Part shown: positions 55,556 to 64,000 of the stretch, piece after piece
Layout: each line of letters starts with the position of its first letter
Position numbering within the stretch: the first letter of the stretch is position 1
DNA from: Puccinia triticina
Taxonomy: Eukaryota; Basidiomycota; Pucciniomycetes; Pucciniales; Pucciniaceae
Length of the DNA stretch: 64,000 nt
Direction of reading: 5' to 3'
Assembly (NCBI RefSeq): GCF_026914185.1
Contig: NC_070565.1
Coordinates: forward strand, 2,666,001 to 2,730,000
Position numbers and translations under genes: made by a program
The notes under the pieces: model-generated
The model's database searches: none
The model's input: only the letters and a program-made list of their open reading frames with translations
Told to the model about the DNA's origin: nothing

Positions 55556-55885
55556 AGGAGAGGGCCATCGAGAGAGTTTTTCCTCACAATGACCGGCTAG
55601 AGAGGAGTATACATGTAACTCCTCTCAATGACCAGTCACAGCCGGCTGTTGAGAGGAGTATGTACACACCTCCCTCAATGGCCTGCGGGTTTAGCGGCCA
55701 TCCAAGCTGCTAATGACCAGCCATAAAGGGACTGCGTCGGTTCTGACCACCCTCTTGATGGCCGGACAAAGGTAGCTGGGGGCCAGGCTACCCAGTTGCC
55801 CGGCCGGGGATGGGTGGTACCCGGGTACTGCACAGCTTTTTGCCAAAAAAATGGGCACCCGGCACCGCCGGGTACCAGTCAACAT
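55556..55885. repeat. Degenerate hairpin array with GGGTACC flank
   Basis: Units of the CCTCTCAATGACC/GGCTGTTGAGAGG type (55560-55765) are followed by GGTACCCGGGTAC and CGGGTACC stretches (55815-55885), the same pairing of parts seen in the 2426-3076 element. Borders unclear. Confidence 0.55.
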
Positions 55886-56025
55886 TCTCCATAATACAGT
55901 GCATTCCATGAAGATACCAAATTAATTATGGCAGTGAGAACAAGACAGTTTTTAACAGAGCAGATTTTTATCTAAATAATTGCAGCAACCCCAAGAAGCT
56001 AGGACTAGTTTGACTGCAAGAGAAA

Positions 56026-57894
56026 TCAGGAGAACAATTTATTGACTTGTCTGAGGGTTTGAATACTTTGTTTTCTGATGATGTTCTGGGCTTGTTCTGT
56101 CAAACCTTTGATTCCATAGAAAAAGATGTTATTCACAAATCTCTTCAAATGATTGGTGAGTTGGTATCCATCTTTATTTTTGAATGTCAACCAGAGAGTT
56201 TTTTGTTCCCTTTCCATCCATAGTTCTATCATGTGCCACACCAACATACCCGCTGATCTTTGTCTCTTTTTACAGGAGAAAACTTCAGCTGCAAACCGTT
56301 TTGATTTCCAGATTTCTCCAACGTTTTTGACTGAATGAGGGTCTTGAAAGTAGTTTCTGAATTCTTCAAGCAATTTCATGGCATTTGCCATTTCTTTTTG
56401 ATAGTCAAGGATCTCTTCCAATTGTTGGGATTTCTTTGTAGGTAGTATTGCAATAAGAATCTCAACATAAACCAGGAAAACGGGGCCAACATTAGCAATT
56501 CCAAAGAAAAAATCATGACGATCCCAGTTTTTTATGTCAATATTTGCTGCTTGTTTCCAATATTTGTACCAAGTATCCATAGAATACATGAACATTTCAA
56601 TTCTGCGTGAAATCACTCCAGCTGACGCTCCTTCATGATGCTGTCTCAAAATACTAGCGGCTGTTTTAAGTTGATCTGCTTCTGAAAAATCCCCTTCTAC
56701 AGGTTTGAGGAGTTTTTTCAGCTTGTTGCGTAGGTGTGATATGTTGTCTTCTTGGATTGAAGGGGGTATCTTGATTTGATCATCAATCTTGAAAATATCC
56801 ATGTCAAAGTTTAACCTTGCAACATTGGCTGTAGTGCTTTTTTGGGAATGAGTTTTAAGATACATTGAGCTTTCAACTTCTTCTTCCATGTTTCCAAGAT
56901 TTATCCCAGCTCTTTCCAAATCAGTCAAGATTTCTGGTGTATTATTTGACAATTCCAATTGCTGTGATTTCGGGAATCTGACTAGGATATCATCTTGAAT
57001 GTTGGAGATCAAATGGGATTGAGACATTCTGAGATGACCAGGAGGCTGTAACCGTGACAAAACTTCCCATGGGTTGGTGTTCATTCTTGGAGTAACCCCG
57101 GTAGCGGGACGGGGATACTGGGCAACTGGTTTGATTATTGCGGGCATCGCCTTGAACTGTGAAGATGTTGGCTGGTAAGATTCGATGGTTTCAAACGGCG
57201 CATTATTTCTCAGATTGAAACTTTTTCTGACTGCCTGTATTTCTGGCTCGGGTATTAAAGAGTGATGAGGAACCGAAGAGGTTTCATGATGTTGGCCAAC
57301 CTTAGACAGTAAGTCTTGAGCTGTAGAAATTTCTTCAGGTCGGAGGGGCTCCACCCTTGATTGAGTGGAAGCCCTTTCCGCGGACTTCAGGAACCAGCCG
57401 TCTGGTTGCGATTTTGGTTGATCATCTAGTCTAGTTGTGGCCACATTCGTATCCCAAAGTCTCTGGCTTGCTGATTGCAATATTGCTGGCCTGCTGGGCC
57501 TTTTTCTTATCTGAAGGTTGCTGGCCATCTGACTTTCGGCATCGGAATTGGTGAGCGATCGATACAAGAAACTGCTTTCGGGACGTCTTGCTGAAGTTCC
57601 GGCTGCGTCTTCGGGGGAGAACACTTTGGATTCTTCGTTGGTTTTGAGGGCTTTTCCACGTCCACTTGAAGTTGATTGCGTAGAAAGAGACATGAAATCG
57701 TATTCTCGCGACTTGATGTATCCATCTGTGTGTTTGGGATGTATGAAATCATCATTTGAATTCAATTTCAAGGACAATTCTGTTGAGAGATCCAAATGCT
57801 TTCGGACAGGGTACTGGAACTGATCAGTTGCCTTGGCGGTGGAAGCGATGATGAGCAGTACAAAACCAAGAAAGAAAGAATTGTCCCATTTCAT
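56026..57894 (-). CDS. Large secreted protein, three-member family, member 3
   Basis: 622 aa from MKWDNSFFLGFVLLIIASTA, a strong signal peptide. The N-block DQFQYPVRKHLDLSTELSLK, then REYDFMSLSTQSTSSGRGKA, matches member 2 closely. The variable middle keeps RVEPLRPEEISTAQDLLSK and NNAPFETIESYQPTSSQF. The C-domain from about residue 390 has RLNFDMDIFKI, WYKYWKQAANIDIKN, YVEILIAILPTKKSQQLEE, MLVWHMIELWMERE and KRFVNNIFFYGIKGLTEQAQ. Single exon on the minus strand. The frame extends 69 codons upstream; the MKW start is preferred as in member 2. Members 2 and 3 are clearly recent relatives, member 1 more distant. Unknown function; a role at the host or cell surface is possible because of secretion. 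Confidence 0.8.
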   Translation of the reverse strand: MKWDNSFFLGFVLLIIASTAKATDQFQYPVRKHLDLSTELSLKLNSNDDFIHPKHTDGYIKSREYDFMSLSTQSTSSGRGKALKTNEESKVFSPEDAAGTSARRPESSFLYRSLTNSDAESQMASNLQIRKRPSRPAILQSASQRLWDTNVATTRLDDQPKSQPDGWFLKSAERASTQSRVEPLRPEEISTAQDLLSKVGQHHETSSVPHHSLIPEPEIQAVRKSFNLRNNAPFETIESYQPTSSQFKAMPAIIKPVAQYPRPATGVTPRMNTNPWEVLSRLQPPGHLRMSQSHLISNIQDDILVRFPKSQQLELSNNTPEILTDLERAGINLGNMEEEVESSMYLKTHSQKSTTANVARLNFDMDIFKIDDQIKIPPSIQEDNISHLRNKLKKLLKPVEGDFSEADQLKTAASILRQHHEGASAGVISRRIEMFMYSMDTWYKYWKQAANIDIKNWDRHDFFFGIANVGPVFLVYVEILIAILPTKKSQQLEEILDYQKEMANAMKLLEEFRNYFQDPHSVKNVGEIWKSKRFAAEVFSCKKRQRSAGMLVWHMIELWMEREQKTLWLTFKNKDGYQLTNHLKRFVNNIFFYGIKGLTEQAQNIIRKQSIQTLRQVNKLFS

Positions 57895-59200
57895 GGCTGC
57901 TGAGCTTACTGATTTTAAACACACGGTGGTAAATTTGCTTTTGTGAATGGATTTTGATAAGGCGAAATGAAAATCGAGATGGATTGGAATACCAGAATCT
58001 TGCTTGTGAAGTGGTCGGATTGACGAGCACTGGGGACGAGGACCATTTTGCCCACCACGAGAACGGAAAATAACATTTCCCTCCAACAAAAGCCTGGGCA
58101 TTCTGTTTCATCTGCCCAATATAGCTCAACCTTTGTTCATGGAACACGTCTTACCAAGTGTAACGCTTTTAAAATAACCCGCGACTTATCTCGAAACCTC
58201 GAGACTTGAAAAATTTCATGAGACTGATTGTTCTTCTCTTCTGTGGTAGTCTTCAAGTCTTATCAGGTCTTATCTCGTCCATTCCATGTGCAACAGGTCA
58301 AATTATTTTTCACTACATATCCTGGGTCTCACAAGCCTTGAAGTACACCGGTCGTGGATTTGTCTGAGCCTACCTAAATCGAGCTTAACAAAGCATCTCT
58401 GGAGGAGGGCCCCCCAGGGTCTCTGTCTCACAGAGAACAGGGACTCACTAAAGTTCGACCTAAATAGGTCTCTTGATACTATCGCCAAGAAAAGGGCGTA
58501 TGGCTGCGATATTGATTATTTTACTATGTGAGCCTCGAGGTGCTCATGCGCAGGGCGAAAATCAAAAAACCATCGACGACGAAATGATTCTCTACTGATT
58601 TTGTATCGTATTATACAGTTTCCGAATGTATCGTTGGGATTTCATGTCTCCGGGCTTGAGTTGTGGTAGAGATCGCTTTAGAAAACCCATTTTCTGAAAT
58701 ATACCGGACTTCTGTGTATTGAAATATTGCTTCAGAAGGTTTGCTTGAGTGTCCGTCTCGAAACGTCTTTCTACATAATTTGTTGATCATGAACTTTCAA
58801 TGATTACTGGGGCCGGCTTGTAACTTCGCAATAAAGCAAACAGAAGCCTACCAAGCCCTGCCTTTGCAAACTCCACAGGATGTTGTGACTAGGGTTTCGA
58901 CGGCCCTTTCGGGTCGATGACCGGAATTTCGTCTGCTGAGTTCATCTCTCGTCGCCACCTCGACGGGTTCATTTCCCGGAGTTGCGCTACGTTGCGTGCC
59001 TATGACCATAAACACAGGAGGCTTCAAACCACTGTCTCAAGCGATAGTAGCACACTCCTGTTGATGACCGGACCCACGGATCATCAATGGAATGTGCAGC
59101 CCTCGTGTCCTGATGATGATGGCACTAAGAGAACCACTGCATAGTTATCCAACGTCAACTTTAGAGATAATTTTACTGATTAAAACTTACCACTTCATTT
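57895..59200. other. Promoter of member 3 and intergenic sequence
   Basis: The part to about 58200 aligns loosely with the flank of member 2. A copy of the AGCTTAACAAAGC..GGGTCTCTGTCTCACAGAGA repeat end lies at 58381-58437. A decayed array-like unit (GATGACCGG..) lies near 59061-59090. No other gene. Confidence 0.45.
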
Positions 59201-60035
59201 TGGGAGTTGAAAAATCGACTCCCATAAATTAATTTATCGACTCCCAAAACGTGTTTACGTCGCGGGGACCGTCTCACGACGTCCAACCCGGGTCCGCGGG
59301 ACCAAATTTTGACCCGCGCGGATTTTGGGAGTCGGAAAATTAATTCCGCTATCCAGAATGGGAGTCGGAATTTTAATTTCACAAAAAATGCCAAAAAATA
59401 AAGAAAAATTTATACCTCCTCACTGAGGCGCCCAAAGCCCCCAAAAATTTTACAGCAGTCAGAAAGTGCTCTTAAGAGCACATGGTGAGCTGCACAGCAG
59501 TAGCACACCCCAGGAAATGGGTGTGCTACTGTGGGTCTAATTTTGGGGATTTCCTACTAAGGAAATCCGCCAAAGCATTAGCTATGGTGCCCCAAAGCCC
59601 CCCAAAGTTTTACAGTGCGCAGAAATACTGCTGAAAAGAACCTTGTGAGCTTTTTGGAAGTAGCACACCCCAGGCAAGTCACGTGCAACTGGGGGTCTAA
59701 TTTGGCGGATTTCCTACTAAGGATATCCGCCAGAACCAGCTACTGTGCTGCAAAGTGCACCAAATTTTGGATCATCAAGTTAAATAATCTGTACTAAAAC
59801 ATTTAGCTGCAAGGCAGTAACCCACCAACAGAAATGATCTTGAGTCAGCTGGGGCTTTTGGTCATATCTACAATGTGGTGAACAAGAGAGATCCCTGTGT
59901 AGAAATGTCAGGACCTCCGCTGCTCCAAGATGTTTCCCGGGTAAAGTTGGGTGATCTGGGAAACTCAGCTCTGCTCCGGAAGTACATGTAGGGGCGCAAT
60001 GATCAAAGAGCAAGTAAACTAATGTATACATAACC

Positions 60036-60152
60036 GCAAAGACACGTAGAAAAGCCGCAATAAACCATAAAATCCGCCATAAAGTACACAAAAGACAAAC
60101 TCCGCAAGTCAAAACAACTCCGCCGCAAGTGGTAAAATCTCCGCCGTAAGGA
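60036..60152 (+). repeat. Cluster of CCGC motifs just inside the left arm
   Basis: At least six CCGC occurrences in about 117 bp (ACCGCAA, GCCGCAA, TCCGCCA, TCCGCAA, TCCGCCGCAA, TCCGCCG) at 8-30-bp spacing. Could be sub-terminal transposase-binding sites. Confidence 0.45.
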
Positions 60153-60594
60153 ATCTGTACCAGAGTAACAAGAATAACAAGAATAACCAGAATCCATGAA
60201 GAAGAACAAACATGAGATGATGGATTGGGAAAACTCTCCCCCCCCCCTCCGTGCAAAAAGGAAAACAATAGGGGGCTTCAAAATTGATCCAGGAAGCGTT
60301 CCAGGTCCAAACTCCAGGAAAGCCAAAACACAGCCAAAAAATAATTCCTGGAGGTTCTACATTGAGACCCCCAGAAAGAGGAACTTCCTGCATTTGAACC
60401 CAGAAGAACAAGACCTGGAAATGATTATCAGTTTTAACATGTTTTGTCCCATGCCTTTGGGGTCCCCAAAGGACCAGCTCATCCCCTCCACGCAACCACA
60501 AGTTGATCTGACCTCATTGGAATTTCTTGTACATTTTTTTTTTCATCAGCAGTTTCAAATTAGCTCAAACTGCAACAATTCCGACTGCTCTAAT

Positions 60595-60770
60595 TGCTGT
60601 CGACTGGGAGGGACTTTCCCTGTTGACAGCCATATAAGGCAGTTGACCGGGAGAAGTCCCTCCCGGATGACTGCCTGATATGGCTGTCGGCCGGGAGGAA
60701 CTCCTCCCGGTCGACTCTTGTATGTATGTGGTTGTTGACCGGGAGGTACTGCTCCCGGTGTGGTAACCCT
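60595..60770. repeat. GACCGGGAG hairpin array, short block
   Basis: Units with arms GACCGGGAG/CTCCCGGTC and GACTGCC/GGCTGTC around short loops; the same family as 61665-62215. Confidence 0.75.
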
Positions 60771-60799
60771 GTTCCCACTCATATCACCATTCTCATATC

Positions 60800-61670
60800 A
60801 TACATATCCCTCACATATCATCATTATTATTCCAGATTCAGATTCTACACCTCATTTTACCCCTAGTCACTCACTCATACCACCCTGAAATTCCCTTTGG
60901 ATCAGAAGTTATTAGCATATACAGTTTCATTGGTATTTTCCTGCTTCTCACATTTCATCTACATTACATATTCCAGTCATCATCACCATAGCTACATATA
61001 TTACACATTACATAGTGCTCAACATTACTTCACTTCATCATTACATTACATAGTGCTCATCATTACTTCACTTCATCATTACATTACATAGTGCTCATCA
61101 TTACTTCACTTCATCATTACATTTCATCATTTCTCATCTTCAGACCTTGTCACATTGTGCTCATCATGATTTCCCCTTGTTGTATTTCCTCACATATATA
61201 CTCCCCTCTATATGTTGTATCCCCACATTGAATTTCTACTCCATACACCCTGTATGACCTTTTCACCACACCATTAGATACACCTTCATCAGTACATATT
61301 TCACCACACCATTAGATAACATTGCCATTCACACATCTTATACACTTTCATACATACCAGAAATATATCCCCCTGCATATATCATTCACATTTGCACATC
61401 ACCTTTCATCTTTGCCCCCCACTACTCCTCCACTCCTCCTCATACCCTACAGGTACAATTAGTCAGCTCATAGTATTAGTCAGTCTAAGATTATAGTAGA
61501 AAAGCCACACCTTTCTTCTTTTTCTTAGTGTTACACTCATCCCCAGTAGTATTAGTCAGGAAGGCAGCTCTTATATCAGCATCCTTGGCATAGCTTACAG
61601 TAGTACTAGTGTAGTTATACATTTCCCTTCCCAGCTCTATTCTCCCATTTAAGTAGTTCCACACCGGTCA
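60800..61670. repeat. Dispersed AT-rich repeat, copy 2
   Basis: Direct diverged copy of 49070-49935. It contains an internal tandem repeat at 61005-61125. Non-coding. Confidence 0.6.
61005..61125 (+). repeat. Tandem repeat of about 45 bp, three copies
   Basis: Three near-identical units containing ATAGTGCTCATCATTACTTC and ACTTCATCATTACATTACAT. Confidence 0.8.
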
Positions 61671-62215
61671 ACTGCCTTTGTTGACAGCCATATAAGGCAG
61701 TCGACCGGGAGAAGTCCTCGGCCGGGAGGGACTCCCCCCGGTTGACCCTTGTATGCATGTGGTTGTTGACCGGGAGGTACTGCTCCCGGTCAACTGCCTT
61801 ATATGGCTGTCAACCCTGAGGTACTGCTCCCGGTCGACTGCCTTATATGGCTGTTGACCGGGAGGTACTGTACTACTGCTCCAGTCCCTCCCGGATGACT
61901 GCTCGATATGGCTGTCAACCGGGAGGGACTCCTCCCGGTTCCTCCCGGTCGACTCTTGTATGTATGTTATTGTCGACCAGGAGGTACTGCTCCCGGTCGA
62001 CTGCCTTATATGGCTGTCGACCGGGAGTTACTGCTCCCGGTCAACTGCCTTTTATGGCTGTCGACCGGGAGAGACTCCTCCCGGTCGACTCTTGTATGTA
62101 TGTGGTTGCCGACCGGGAGGTACTGCTCCCAGCCAACTGCCTTATATGGCTGTCGACCGGGAGGGACTCCTCTGGGTTGAGTCTCGACTGCTTGATATCA
62201 CTGTTGAGCGGGAGG
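61665..62215. repeat. GACCGGGAG hairpin array, long block
   Basis: About 44-bp units that alternate two hairpins: GACCGGGAG, 6-nt loop (GTACTG), CTCCCGGTC, and GACTGCC, 6-nt loop (TTATAT), GGCTGTC. About a dozen units. Open frames across it on both strands are periodicity artefacts. Confidence 0.85.
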
Positions 62216-62505
62216 TACTTTCTAGCATGGCGGGCGGTGTACAAAAATTTGCTCGAAGTTAGTGTGCGGCGGTGGGAAAGATGATGTAGGGGTGTCAAAA
62301 AAAAGGCGGGGGTCCAGGGTTTGAGAAGAAAGGTGGGATTTATCCTCTTTTGTCCTCTTTTAATTTCCTGATTTCCTGCTTTCCTGGATGTCCTGGAAGG
62401 GCATAGGAAGAAGGAGATCAGGTCCGCAGGAAGCGTTCTAGGTCGCTCATTTTTCCTGGAAACTCCGACCTGGAACGCTTCCTGGATCAATTTTGAAACC
62501 CCCTA

Positions 62506-62989
62506 ATGTGAGAAAGAAAACCATCCTCCTCCGCCCGCCCCTCATGCATGCCATCCGCCAAGCCCCGCTCCCAAAACCACGCACGTCATCCGCCCATTCC
62601 GCTCTCACGCGGATCTTCTGTCAACATTGCCGCACGTCATCACCCTCCATCAGACTCCTCTTGCCTTAGCTTCCTCGCCCCTGTCCAGCCTTCAATGCTG
62701 GGATCCCACACACCGCCTCCACCCCAGCTATGCCCGCTGATGTAGCCCGCTTTGGCTGCCACGGCTTCCCCCAGTCACAGCCTATACTATCCAGTCCACG
62801 CCGGCCTGCTTAAGTTGAGTCCAGCTCCGCCGCCGCCGCGCCAAGGACATAGCCCTGCGCTCCGCCTCGTGGAAATATTCCGCACTGTGCCGCTCCGCCC
62901 CAGCCTTGCGGAATACGCAGCCCGCGACCTCCGCAAACCCGTGCAGACACTTCGGGTCCCCGACCCGGTTTTTAGCATCACAACAAATA
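62506..62989. other. GC-rich interior of the large element
   Basis: Rich in CCGC and CCGCC; no protein motif recognised on either strand. Confidence 0.4.
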
Positions 62990-63426
62990 ATTGCCTCCGT
63001 TATAGTTATTAGTCCCTCCGCCGCAGTTATTGGTCCCTCTGCCACAGTAATTTGTCCCTATGCCACAGTTAGTAGTCCCTCCGCCAAATTGAATAGTGCC
63101 TCCAACACAGTTATTAGTCCCTTCGCCACAGTTATTAGTCCCCCCGTCACATTTATTAGTCCCTCAACCACAGTTAATAGTTTGTCTGCCACAGATATTA
63201 GTCCCTCTGCCACATTTAATAGGCAGAGGGACTAATAGCTGGTGGAGGGACCAATAACTGTGGCGGGGGGACTGATAACTGTGGCAGAGGGACTAATAAC
63301 TGTGTCAGAGGCACTATTCAATTTGGTGGAGGGACTAATAACTGTGGCAGAGGGACAACTGACTGTGGCAGAGGGACCAATAACTGTGGCAGAGGGACTA
63401 ATAACTATGGTGGAGGCAATTAGTAG
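62990..63426. repeat. Two facing arrays of a 21-bp repeat
   Basis: Left array 62990-63220: 11 units of exactly 21 bp, consensus AGTCCCTCNGCCACAG then TTATT. Right array 63227-63426: about nine units of the inverse sequence (AGGGACTAATAACTGTGG ..). They meet near 63223. Because 21 is a multiple of three, both strands give long open frames of a 7-residue repeat, which are not evidence for a protein. Confidence 0.9.
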
Positions 63427-64000
63427 TAGATATGACCAAAAGCCCCAGCTGACCCAAAATTATTTCTGTTGGTGGGCTACCGCCTTGCAGCTAAATGTTT
63501 TAGTACATATTACTTAACTTGATGATCCAAAATTTGGTGCACTTTGCAGCACAGTAGCTGGTTCTGGCGGATATCCTTAGTAGGAAATCCGCCAAATTAG
63601 ACCCCCAGCTGCACGTGACTTGCCTGGGGTGTGCTACTTTCAAAAAGCTCACAAGGTTCTTTCCAGCGGTATTTCTGCGCACTGTAAAGCTTTGGGGGGC
63701 TTTGGGGCACCATAGCTAATGCTTTGGCGGATTTCCTTAGTAGGAAATCCCCAAAATTAGACCCACAGTAGCACACCCATTTCCTGGGGTTTTCTACTGC
63801 CGTGCAGCTCACCATGTGCTCTTAAGAGCACTTTCTGACTGCTGTAAAATTTTGGGGGGCTTTGGGCGCCCCAGTGAGGAGGTATAAATTTTTCTTTATT
63901 TTTTGGCATTTTTTGTGAAATTAAAATTCCGACTCCCATTCTGGATAGCAAAATTAATTTTCCGACTCCCGAAATCCGCGCGGGTCAAAATTTGGTCCCG

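Larger units (their letters stand above)
60269..62505. mobile_element. Nested inverted-repeat element with hairpin arrays
   Basis: Ends TAGGGGGCTTCAAAATTGAT and ATCAATTTTGAAACCCCCTA with about 37-bp inverted pairing (GGAAGCGTTCCAGGTC / GACCTGGAACGCTTCC) and TA at both edges. Inside are two hairpin arrays (60595-60770, 61665-62215) and a copy of the dispersed AT-rich repeat. It splits the larger element. Confidence 0.75.
59201..64000. mobile_element. Long-terminal-inverted-repeat element, cut by the right window edge
   Basis: The left arm (about 59201-59873) and right arm (63427 to the edge, continuing outside) are inverted copies; shared blocks include AAATTTTACAGCAGTCAGAA, GGCGGATTTCCTACTAAGG and AGCCCCAGCTGA. 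The interior is GC-richer, with many CCGC motifs, facing arrays of a 21-bp repeat (62990-63426) and a nested element (60269-62505). No transposase is seen in this part. The true right end is not visible. Confidence 0.75.

Noticed and set aside
62906..63517. Open frames of a 7-residue repeat (VISPSAT / GLITVAE) on both strands as a repeat protein
   Set aside because: They follow from the 21-bp period; both strands are open for the same reason, and no start context or domain supports a protein.

Overview
The window is eukaryotic nuclear DNA, almost certainly from a basidiomycete rust fungus (Pucciniales). Short GT-AG introns of about 44-95 bp close every multi-exon gene model. The gene set fits a rust: a CPL1-like secreted Cys-rich protein, an AVT3-type vacuolar amino-acid transporter, RNase H2 subunit B, several small or large secreted proteins of unknown function, and decayed rust-type RecQ, LINE, copia and Helitron sequences. 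This assignment is inferred from reading; no species was identified.

Layout. 0.2-3.3 kb: a decayed RecQ-like helicase broken by two MITEs and one hairpin-array element. 3.4-6.2 kb: a gene fragment, then a 2.4-kb long-inverted-repeat element with a tRNA-like core. 7.6-13.8 kb: a five-exon secreted-protein gene whose last exon holds a complete, probably very young Ty1/copia retrotransposon (identical 239-bp LTRs, GGCCC target duplication, intact 1476-aa Gag-Pol). 14.3-15.7 kb: interlocked inverted repeats. 15.9-22.4 kb: gene fragments, a 1-kb array of perfect-looking hairpins and a Harbinger-like MITE. 22.6-35.6 kb: the gene-dense core, with RNase H2B, an eight-cysteine secreted protein, the first member of a ~600-aa secreted family, a CPL1-like protein, an intron-containing tRNA-Leu(CAA) and the AVT-like transporter. 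35.9-42.4 kb: repeats, MITEs and the second large secreted protein. 42.4-47.2 kb: a decayed Helitron with a recognisable 3' terminus. 47.6-48.9 kb: a tiny four-exon gene inside a short inverted repeat. 50.3-53.5 kb: a LINE ORF1 relic hit by two DNA elements. 56.0-57.9 kb: the third large secreted protein. 59.2 kb to the right edge: a long-terminal-inverted-repeat element that runs out of the window, carries a nested element and contains two facing arrays of a 21-bp repeat.

Two themes stand out. First, secreted-protein genes sit among very active repeats: one is broken by the copia element, and three related ~600-aa secreted proteins lie within 31 kb. Second, several unrelated repeats share one design: tandem short hairpins (9-15-bp arms, loops of about 4-6 nt). 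At least two of these arrays lie inside inverted-repeat elements with 8-bp target duplications, as hAT transposons make. I know of no described family of hAT-like carriers with hairpin-array cargo, so this is the best candidate for something new.
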